Assembly (NCBI GenBank): GCA_023485205.1
Contig: JAMCZX010000020.1
Location: forward strand, 1 to 6,554
Origin: Candidatus Omnitrophota bacterium
GTDB lineage: Bacteria > Ratteibacteria > UBA8468 > B48-G9 > DTJG01
DNA: 6,554 nucleotides
Direction of reading: 5' to 3'
In this document: positions 1 through 4,796 of the stretch, piece by piece
Layout of the letters: every line of letters begins with the position of its first letter
Position numbering within the stretch: the stretch's first letter is position 1
Notes under the pieces: model-generated
What the model saw: only the letters and a program-made list of their open reading frames with translations
Databases searched by the model: none
Told to the model about the DNA's origin: nothing
Position numbers and translations under genes: made by a program

Positions 1-83
1 GAACAGTTTCTCCATCTTCTAAAAAGACAACCCTTAAGTATTTTCCCACCTCTTCCAATTGTATTTCCAGAGATTTTTTTTAG
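1..83 (-). pseudogene. Partial inverted copy of the DUF4258-like gene, cut by the window edge
   Basis: Read on the minus strand, bases 55 to 1 are identical to 374-428 of the DUF4258-like gene and give its EEVGKYLRVVFLEDGETV segment, continuing off the window. Upstream of this block the frame stays open for only about nine more codons (KKSLEIQL) before a TAA near 82-80. The N-terminal half (HYF...RPDRAII...W) is therefore missing and no ATG is present. The few matched codons before the block (a Leu codon, then GAA ATA CAA) resemble 332-340 of the intact gene, as if about ten codons had been deleted internally. Identity at silent positions points to a recent duplication or gene conversion. It may be a 5'-truncated pseudogene, a differently started paralogue, or an assembly or amplification fold-back artefact if base 1 is a contig end. 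Confidence 0.6.
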
Positions 84-98
84 AGACCTCTTTTAATT

Positions 99-127
99 TT
101 TTTGACAGAAACCCATTCTGTCAAAAA
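99..127. repeat. Perfect 12-bp inverted repeat (hairpin) with 5-base loop
   Basis: The arms TTTTTGACAGAA (99-110) and TTCTGTCAAAAA (116-127) are exact reverse complements around the loop ACCCA. The hairpin lies between the inverted DUF4258 fragment and the promoter of the intact gene. T-runs precede the stem and A-runs follow it on both strands, the reverse of an intrinsic terminator, so it is not a convincing terminator either way. It could be an operator for a dimeric repressor, a recombination relic or an RNA hairpin; nothing here decides between these. The rest of 128-194 shows no recognisable element. Confidence 0.6.
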
Positions 128-194
128 TAAATCTATGTTTAGTGGTATTCATTGTGCCATAATAAAATCTATTCCAAAGCAGCGGGAATTATTT

Positions 195-223
195 TTGTCA
201 AATACTCCAAACGAGAGTAAAAT
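195..223 (+). promoter_or_regulatory. Sigma-70-like promoter of the DUF4258/DUF2283 pair
   Basis: TTGTCA (195-200) and TAAAAT (218-223) are separated by exactly 17 bases, a good match to the housekeeping -35/-10 consensus. The -10 box ends only 6 bases before the ATG at 230, so the expected transcription start falls on or next to the start codon and the mRNA would be leaderless. No SD is present. An overlapping TATAAT at 223-228 is another -10 candidate but has poorer spacing. Confidence 0.5.
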
Positions 224-229
224 ATAATA

Positions 230-472
230 ATGAAATGTACACATTATTTCACCTTTGTAAAAAAAAGACCTGATAGAGCGATTATTCAGGAAAAATGGAT
301 ATTATCAGCAATGGATAATCCTTTGAAAATTGAAATACAAAAAGATGGAAGAATAAGAAAATGGAAATATATTGAAGAGGTGGGAAAATACTTAAGGGTT
401 GTCTTTTTAGAAGATGGAGAAACTGTTCATAACGCTTTTTTTGATAGAGATTTCAAGGAGGAACCACAATGA
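230..472 (+). CDS. Small DUF4258-like protein, first gene of a toxin-antitoxin-like pair
   Basis: An 80-residue basic/aromatic protein. Visible features are an N-terminal H-Y-F, R13-P-D-R16, W23 before I24, a G40-R-I-R-x-W45 core, then YLRVVFLEDGETVHNAFFDR at the C-terminus. This pattern matches small uncharacterised proteins related to DUF4258, which often sit directly upstream of a DUF2283 gene. By position and size the pair resembles a type II toxin-antitoxin module, this one being the likelier toxin-like partner; that function is inference. Its stop overlaps the next start as ATGA, so the two are translationally coupled. The ATG at 230 has no SD but lies 6 bases after a -10 box. A fragment identical over 55 bases is inverted at 1-55. 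Product identity is moderately sure; biochemical role is unknown. Confidence 0.75.
   Translation: MKCTHYFTFVKKRPDRAIIQEKWILSAMDNPLKIEIQKDGRIRKWKYIEEVGKYLRVVFLEDGETVHNAFFDRDFKEEPQ
455..461 (+). promoter_or_regulatory. Strong Shine-Dalgarno of the DUF2283 gene
   Basis: AAGGAGG lies 7 bases before the ATG at 469, inside the end of the upstream gene. It is the best SD in the window and fixes the start of the second gene. It contrasts with the lack of any SD before the first gene of the pair. Confidence 0.85.
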
Positions 473-675
473 AAATAAGATATTTCGCAGATACAGATAC
501 TGCACTTTTGGAATTTTCACAAAAGCCTATTTTTGAAACAAAAGAGATATCAGAAAATCTTTATATAGACATAGATGATAAAGGGAATATTATAAGTATG
601 ACCATTGAACATGCAAAAGAAAAAGCCAATCTTTCAGAAGTATCATATTTCCAAATGGAACAAGTTGGCGTGTAG
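469..675 (+). CDS. DUF2283 family protein, second gene of the pair
   Basis: A 68-residue acidic protein opening MKIRYFADTDTALLEFS, then ETKEISENLYIDIDDKGNIISMTIEHA. This is the usual DUF2283 layout: a beta strand with D-x-D-x-x, a short 'E..E....L.ID.D..G.I..I.I..A' core and a variable tail. Family members are short proteins of about 55-75 residues, often next to small DUF4258-like or RelE-like partners, so this would be the antitoxin-like partner; I infer this from context only. It starts in a 4-base ATGA overlap with the upstream gene and has a strong SD, implying co-translation. No DNA-binding motif is evident, so autoregulation is not supported directly. Confidence 0.8.
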   Translation: MKIRYFADTDTALLEFSQKPIFETKEISENLYIDIDDKGNIISMTIEHAKEKANLSEVSYFQMEQVGV

Positions 676-720
676 GAAGATATAACTTTATGACTTGCTT
701 TATATTACTTTATATAAATA

Positions 721-726
721 TAAAAT
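721..726 (+). promoter_or_regulatory. Possible -10 box of the AEC permease gene
   Basis: TAAAAT ends 6 bases before the ATG at 733, and there is no SD in the 57-base spacer. The -35 is poor: TTGCTT at 695-700 is 20 bases away. The spacer is nearly all A/T, so a chance match is quite possible. The arrangement repeats that seen before the gene at 230. Confidence 0.3.
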
Positions 727-732
727 AATATT

Positions 733-1710
733 ATGTTTTTAAAATTATTTTTTACTGTTTTTTCTATATTTTTGATGATGGGATTTGGCTTTATAGCAAA
801 AAGGTTAAGATTGATAGATACCAATACAATAAAGCAAATGTCCCAGATAACCTTAAAAATTTTTTATCCGGCTCTTATCCTTTTTTCTCTTGTAAGCAGT
901 TTTACAATCAGGTCTTTGGTTTCTAATTTAATTCTTCCTGTTGGAACAATTATTATTATGTCTGTCGGATTTTTTTATGGACTTTTATTTTCCAAAAGTA
1001 TTTCATTTGCAAGCCAAAAGGAAGAAAACTCTTTTAGATTTCAATGCACTATGAATAATTATACTTTTTTATCATTGCCTATAGTTTTAATGTTATGGGG
1101 GAATAAAGGTGTTGGTATTTTAATTTTTTCAAATGTGGGGTCTGAATTATGTATATGGACACTCGGTGTTTTATCTTTAACAGGCAGTGTGATGCTTTCC
1201 AGAAAAAATTTAAAGCATATTTTAAGTGTTCCTTTATTAACAATTGTTTTATCTTTTATTATTATTTTTATAAGAGATTATTTATTAGCCCATAATTTTG
1301 TTTTTGTAATAGAACCGTTCTTTTTACAGTTTGGCAAGTCCTTTATGTATGCCCTTGACCTCTTTGGAAAAGCCTCTATTCCTATTGCAATGTTTATAAG
1401 TGGTGGAAGAATATCAGAACTTAAATGGGAACATATTTTTGATATAAAGGGTATTTATCTTTCTGTTCTGAGATTAATAATTATTCCTGCAACATCTTTG
1501 GCTTTTTTTTATTTTTTACCACTTCCCGGGATTTCACTTTTGGTTATTTCAGTTGTTGCTATTATGCCATCTGCAATAGCAAGTGTTTATCTTAGTGAAA
1601 TATATGATTCTGATGTTAATTTTTCTTCCAAGGGTGTGCTTTTAACGCATTTATTTTCTCTTATAACTATACCTATCTGGTTATACTTTATAATAAAAAT
1701 ATTTCATTGA
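733..1710 (+). CDS. AEC (auxin efflux carrier) family permease
   Basis: A 325-residue hydrophobic inner-membrane protein with about ten predicted helices (roughly 3-22, 38-58, 66-89, 109-124, 126-150, 161-181, 206-225, 237-260, 265-285, 303-323). Family hallmarks are the helix-breaking MNNYTFLSLPI region (107-117), the amphipathic SIPIAMFISGGRIS stretch (215-228), AIMPSAIASVYLSEIYDSD (276-294, the conserved 'MPsa..a..la..y..d' motif) and a last helix opening THLFSLITIPIW. AEC proteins are secondary transporters; bacterial members such as malate or other organic-acid carriers move small carboxylates. The substrate cannot be read from sequence. Length and two-fold helix layout are normal for the family. 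No enzyme gene nearby suggests a substrate. It converges on the next gene with only 21 bases between the stops. Confidence 0.85.
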   Translation: MFLKLFFTVFSIFLMMGFGFIAKRLRLIDTNTIKQMSQITLKIFYPALILFSLVSSFTIRSLVSNLILPVGTIIIMSVGFFYGLLFSKSISFASQKEENSFRFQCTMNNYTFLSLPIVLMLWGNKGVGILIFSNVGSELCIWTLGVLSLTGSVMLSRKNLKHILSVPLLTIVLSFIIIFIRDYLLAHNFVFVIEPFFLQFGKSFMYALDLFGKASIPIAMFISGGRISELKWEHIFDIKGIYLSVLRLIIIPATSLAFFYFLPLPGISLLVISVVAIMPSAIASVYLSEIYDSDVNFSSKGVLLTHLFSLITIPIWLYFIIKIFH

Positions 1711-1714
1711 AATA
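1700..1714 (-). terminator. Weak terminator-like hairpin after the nucleotidyltransferase gene
   Basis: On the minus strand TATTTC-AAT-GAAATA forms a 6-bp hairpin about 18 bases past the stop at 1732, followed by TTTTTATT. The stem has a single G-C pair and overlaps the end of the convergent permease gene, so it may be chance in such AT-rich DNA. No better terminator is visible between the two convergent genes. Confidence 0.2.
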
Positions 1715-1731
1715 AGGTCAAAAATAGAATT

Positions 1732-2736
1732 TTATAATATTTCTTCTCCTGTCAGATTTACTATAGAAGAATCACCAAGATTTATAGCCTGAAGGTTTCC
1801 AATAAGATGAGCTGAATAACCAATTACAGAATTTTGTAGAATAACATTTTTTATAACAGCATTATCATTTATTATTGAATTTTGAACAATAACATTGGAT
1901 AAAAATACCTCTTTGCCAATAGAAACATAAGGTCCAATAACACAATTTTTCAATTGAGCATCCGGAGAAATATAAACAGGAGGGTTTATTACGACTGATG
2001 GTATTTCTGTGTATGCAGGTTTGTTTTTTTTCAGAAGGTAATGATTTGTTTCCAACAGGGATTCTATTTTCCCGGAATCAAACCACTTATCAATTTCATA
2101 AGCAAAAATATTTTCTTTTTTATCAATCATTTTTTGTATTGCATCTGTTAGCTGATACTCTTCATTTGTTTTGATATCATGTTGAATAATTTCATCAAGA
2201 CATTGAAATAGCAGTTTACTATTTTTAAAAAAATACATGCCGCAGATTGCTTTATTTGAAATAAAATTTTTTGGTTTTTCAATAACCTTTTTTATAATTC
2301 CATTTTTGGTAATTAATGCCACACCAAATCGTTTAGGGTCATCTACTTTTTTTACTGCTATCCATGATTTATTTTCTGAAATATATTTTTTTACATCAGC
2401 CTCTATTAAAGTATCACCTAAATTAATAAAAACAGGACAATCCACATATTTTTTGGTTAAGGAAATAGCATATCCCAGGCCTAAAAACTCTTTTTGTTTT
2501 ACAAATATGCTATCAATTTCCGGGAAATCTTTTTTGACATAATTAACTATTTTCTCTCCTAAATGTCCTATGACAAAAATGATTGTTTTTATCTCAAGAC
2601 TCTTAATGTATTCAATCAGATGTCCAAGTATTGGTTTTCCTCCAACAGGTAGAAGGACTTTAGGAATGGTAAAGGTATGTGGAGCAAGCCGTTTCCCCAT
2701 ACCTGCAACCGGCAGTATACAGATTATATTCTTCAT
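1732..2736 (-). CDS. Sugar-phosphate nucleotidylyltransferase with beta-helix C-terminal domain
   Basis: A 334-residue cytoplasmic enzyme of the RmlA/GlmU/GalF nucleotidyltransferase superfamily, which forms NDP-sugars from NTP and sugar-1-phosphate for envelope polysaccharide. The N-terminal Rossmann-like domain (1-235) begins LPVAGMGKRLAPHT followed by PKVLLPVGGKPIL (G12-x-G14-x-R16 and catalytic K26), with the metal-binding D108 in NLGDT, an EKP at 153-155, CGMYFF at 165-170 and a WFDSGK sugar/metal site at 218-223. Residues 248-334 carry hexapeptide repeats (VVINPPVYISPDAQLKNC, then repeated V/I-x-N-x-V/I steps) of a left-handed beta-helix. This architecture occurs in glucose-1-phosphate thymidylyltransferase-like and bifunctional GlmU-like proteins. 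The helix looks too short for a full GlmU acetyltransferase. The nucleotide and sugar cannot be assigned. The gene is transcribed alone, divergently from the gene at 2796. Confidence 0.85.
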   Translation of the reverse strand: MKNIICILPVAGMGKRLAPHTFTIPKVLLPVGGKPILGHLIEYIKSLEIKTIIFVIGHLGEKIVNYVKKDFPEIDSIFVKQKEFLGLGYAISLTKKYVDCPVFINLGDTLIEADVKKYISENKSWIAVKKVDDPKRFGVALITKNGIIKKVIEKPKNFISNKAICGMYFFKNSKLLFQCLDEIIQHDIKTNEEYQLTDAIQKMIDKKENIFAYEIDKWFDSGKIESLLETNHYLLKKNKPAYTEIPSVVINPPVYISPDAQLKNCVIGPYVSIGKEVFLSNVIVQNSIINDNAVIKNVILQNSVIGYSAHLIGNLQAINLGDSSIVNLTGEEIL

Positions 2737-2742
2737 GGAAAA

Positions 2743-2771
2743 ATAATAGCATCTTTATCATAAAAAGTAAA
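2743..2771 (-). promoter_or_regulatory. Promoter of the nucleotidyltransferase gene
   Basis: On the minus strand TTTACT (2771-2766) and TATTAT (2748-2743) are 17 bases apart, and 6 bases (TTTTCC) separate the -10 from the ATG ending at 2736. No SD is present, so a leaderless start is the simplest reading. It sits in the 59-base divergent spacer and would overlap the control region of the gene at 2796. Confidence 0.45.
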
Positions 2772-2774
2772 TTG

Positions 2775-2785
2775 TATGATATGAT
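2775..2785 (+). promoter_or_regulatory. Possible -10 region of the holin-like gene
   Basis: Two overlapping TATGAT hexamers (2775-2780 and 2780-2785) lie 10-15 bases before the ATG at 2796. There is no clear -35 and no SD. This is the plus-strand side of the divergent spacer shared with the nucleotidyltransferase gene. Confidence 0.3.
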
Positions 2786-2795
2786 TTAAATATTT

Positions 2796-3272
2796 ATGGA
2801 TAAAAATATTAAAAATAAAATTTTAAGATTTGTTATATTATGGTTGGTAAATACCATTGCACTTGTTATAGTTGTACATATTATTCCTGGTGTAAAAATA
2901 TCCAATATTGAAACTCTTTTTATAGCAGCTATTGTTTTAGGTTTTTTAAATACATTTATTCGTCCATTGCTTATATTTTTTACACTGCCTTTTAGTATAT
3001 TTTCACTTGGTTTTTTTACACTTCTTATTAATGGTTTTTTATTTTTTATAGCAGCGAAGATTGTGGCTGGTTTTTATGTATCAGGTTTCTGGAGCGCTTT
3101 CTGGGCTTCTATTGTTTTCAGTATATGTACTTTCTTTTTAAATCATCTGTTATTACCACAAAAATATATTATTGTTAATTCAACAAAGCAGCCGGATTCA
3201 GCAAAAATTATTGATAGAAAAGTAATTGATGCTGAAGGTTGGGTTGTAGATGAACCTGAAAAAAAAGATTAA
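2796..3272 (+). CDS. PF04020-type (phage holin 4 superfamily, YvlD-like) membrane protein
   Basis: A 158-residue integral membrane protein with four predicted helices (about 11-30, 40-62, 66-90, 97-119). The family motif is clear: GFLNTFIRPLLIFFTLPFS (49-67) followed by SLGFFTLLING (70-80). Despite the Pfam name, most members are chromosomal genes of cellular bacteria, not lysis proteins, and their role is not established. No endolysin or phage gene is nearby. After the last helix a 40-residue polar tail (120-158) ends IIDRKVIDAEGWVVDEPEKKD, longer than the usual ~110-125-residue family length, and probably cytoplasmic; its function is unknown. The gene has no SD and lies 18 bases upstream of the DUF2156 gene on the same strand, so the two may share a transcript. 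Confidence 0.85.
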   Translation: MDKNIKNKILRFVILWLVNTIALVIVVHIIPGVKISNIETLFIAAIVLGFLNTFIRPLLIFFTLPFSIFSLGFFTLLINGFLFFIAAKIVAGFYVSGFWSAFWASIVFSICTFFLNHLLLPQKYIIVNSTKQPDSAKIIDRKVIDAEGWVVDEPEKKD

Positions 3273-3275
3273 ATA

Positions 3276-3284
3276 TGGTATTAT
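3276..3284 (+). promoter_or_regulatory. Extended -10 element before the DUF2156 gene
   Basis: TGG-TATTAT is an extended -10 (TGn plus hexamer 3279-3284) lying in the 18-base gap, 6 bases before the ATG at 3291, where no SD exists. An extended -10 can work without a good -35. It could give the DUF2156-ruvAB run its own leaderless transcript. The match is short and could be chance. Confidence 0.4.
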
Positions 3285-3290
3285 TTTGTT

Positions 3291-4190
3291 ATGGAACTTC
3301 CTATTTTCCCTGAATTTAAAAAAATAGAAATAGAGGATAAAAAGGTTCTCACGGATTTTTTTTGGAAATATCAGTCTGAAATATCAGAGATGACCTTTAC
3401 AAATATTTTTATATGGAGGCAATATTATCAGCCAAGATGGGCAATATATAAAGACTGGATATTTATAATTTATAATATTGTTTCCTCTTTATATGGGCTG
3501 ATGCCAATAGGTCCTGGCGTAAGGATTGAACCAGTCCAAATTCTTCTTGATTATCTAAAAGAATCAGGAGAAAAAAATCCTTCAATACAAAGAGCAGATA
3601 AAAGAATTGCAGAAGAAATAAAAAATTCTCAAATGTTTTTTATTACTCCATCCAGAGAATATTTTGACTATGTGTATCTCTCCAAAAATCTTATAGAATT
3701 GCCCGGCAGAAAATATCATTCCAAGAGAAACCATATAAAAAGATTCCAGGGTAAATATTCTTTTACTTATGAGAGATTTAAAGAAGAATATGTTAAGGAA
3801 TGTTTGGAAATTGCTGATAAATGGTATCAGGCAAATAGAAGTGAAGATGACCTGGACCTTTTAGGGGAAATGTGTGCTATTAAAGAAATCCTTTCACATT
3901 TTTCCCAATTAGATATTGTGGGCGGTGTTATAAAAATTGATAATAATGTAGAGGCTTTTACTTTTGGGGAAAAGTTAAATAACAGCACAGGTGTAGTCCA
4001 CATTGAAAAAGCCAATCCGGATATTCCTGGTCTTTATCAGGTGATAAATCAAAAATTTAGCCAGGATACCTTTAAAGATGTTGAATTTATAAATAGAGAG
4101 GAAGACCTTGGGATAGAAGGATTAAGAAAAGCTAAAGATTCTTATTATCCGCAGTTTTTTATAGAAAAATATAAAATTAGTCTATTGTGA
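3291..4190 (+). CDS. DUF2156 family protein (phosphatidylglycerol lysyltransferase C-terminal-like, GNAT fold)
   Basis: A 299-residue soluble protein matching the stand-alone DUF2156 family. Landmarks are FTNIFIWR (36-43), DYVYLSKNLIELPGRKYHSKRNHIKRF (126-152), a GGVI/EAFTFGEKLN segment near 211-230, VVHIEKANPDIPGLYQVINQ (centre), and a C-terminal FINREEDLGIEGLRKAKDSYYP (266-287). The family has two GNAT-like halves related to the catalytic domain of MprF, which moves lysine from Lys-tRNA to phosphatidylglycerol. Stand-alone members lack the membrane flippase part, and their substrate is not known; none is visible here either. No membrane helix or signal peptide is seen. It precedes ruvA by 14 bases, a place where ruvC or yebC is common in other bacteria. 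Length is normal for the family. Confidence 0.87.
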   Translation: MELPIFPEFKKIEIEDKKVLTDFFWKYQSEISEMTFTNIFIWRQYYQPRWAIYKDWIFIIYNIVSSLYGLMPIGPGVRIEPVQILLDYLKESGEKNPSIQRADKRIAEEIKNSQMFFITPSREYFDYVYLSKNLIELPGRKYHSKRNHIKRFQGKYSFTYERFKEEYVKECLEIADKWYQANRSEDDLDLLGEMCAIKEILSHFSQLDIVGGVIKIDNNVEAFTFGEKLNNSTGVVHIEKANPDIPGLYQVINQKFSQDTFKDVEFINREEDLGIEGLRKAKDSYYPQFFIEKYKISLL

Positions 4191-4196
4191 TATAAT
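4188..4196 (+). promoter_or_regulatory. Extended -10 element before ruvA
   Basis: TGA-TATAAT: the TGA is the stop codon of the DUF2156 gene and also the TGn of an extended -10, followed by a perfect TATAAT (4191-4196) 8 bases before the ruvA ATG. No SD precedes ruvA and no good -35 is seen. This would allow ruvAB-lptB to be transcribed separately from DUF2156, as a leaderless mRNA. Confidence 0.45.
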
Positions 4197-4204
4197 ATTT
4201 CATT

Positions 4205-4792
4205 ATGATTTGCTCAATTGAAGGTAAACTTTTAAAAAATCAGCCTATGGAAGCAATTATAGAGGCTGGAGGTATTGGATATCAGATAAAAGTTCCTCTT
4301 TCAACATCAAGAAAACTCCCTTCAGAAGGCTCTGTGGTAAAACTTCTTACCTGTTATATGATAAGGGATGAATCCCCTGAATTATATGGATTTATTACAG
4401 AAGAGGAATGGAAAATATTTCAGAAGCTTATATTACTTCCCGGTGTAGGACCAAAACTCGCCCTACGGATTTTATCCGGATTGAGTCCTCAGGAAATATA
4501 CCACGCTATTATTTCACAGGATATAGATGTTTTTAAGAAAACCCCTGGTGTAGGCAGAAAAATTGCAGAAAGACTTATTGTTGAGATGAAAAATCAGATA
4601 GATGTTATAGAAGAAAGTATTGGAAAGCCTGATAGTAAAAATGAAATGATAAGAGATGCAGTGGAAGCTTTGACAGTTCTTGGTTATAAAAGAAGTGAAG
4701 CTTTTAATCTTGCCAAAAAAACAGCCTCAGAATTTGAAAATAAAAAAATAACTTTAGAGGAATTTATAAAAGAAATATTGAAAAAGGTTTAA
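4205..4792 (+). CDS. ruvA: Holliday junction branch migration protein RuvA
   Basis: RuvA forms a tetramer or octamer that holds the four-way junction flat and loads the RuvB motor. At 195 residues it is of normal length (about 190-205). Domain I is an OB-fold (1-62) starting MICSIEGKLL, with the acidic pin D55-E56 in IRDESPELYGF that keeps the strands apart. Domain II has two helix-hairpin-helix motifs, LILLPGVGPKLALRIL (75-90) and KKTPGVGRKIAERLI (111-125), which bind the DNA backbone without sequence preference. Domain III (about 140-195: MIRDAVEALTVLGYKRSEA then a basic C-terminal helix) contacts RuvB. The stop is 4 bases before ruvB, so the two are co-transcribed. ruvC is absent from its usual upstream place. 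Confidence 0.97.
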   Translation: MICSIEGKLLKNQPMEAIIEAGGIGYQIKVPLSTSRKLPSEGSVVKLLTCYMIRDESPELYGFITEEEWKIFQKLILLPGVGPKLALRILSGLSPQEIYHAIISQDIDVFKKTPGVGRKIAERLIVEMKNQIDVIEESIGKPDSKNEMIRDAVEALTVLGYKRSEAFNLAKKTASEFENKKITLEEFIKEILKKV

Positions 4793-4796
4793 AACT

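Noticed and set aside
135..227. 30-codon plus-strand frame (starting M-F-S-G-I-H) ending just before the DUF4258-like gene
   Set aside because: No SD, overlaps the likely -35/-10 promoter, and such short frames are expected by chance. Kept out unless conserved in relatives.
709..718. TTTATATAAA palindrome before the AEC permease gene
   Set aside because: Pure A/T self-complementarity in an AT-only spacer; expected by chance and no terminator or operator features.
2237..2542. 101-residue plus-strand open frame
   Set aside because: Lies wholly inside the well-supported nucleotidyltransferase gene on the other strand, has no family resemblance and no SD or promoter; a shadow frame.
2796..3272. 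Holin-like gene as a sign of prophage or lysis cassette
   Set aside because: The family name is misleading. The neighbours are housekeeping genes and no endolysin, integrase or structural phage gene is present.
3827..4015. 62-residue minus-strand open frame
   Set aside because: Antisense to the conserved core of the DUF2156 gene and with no recognisable features.
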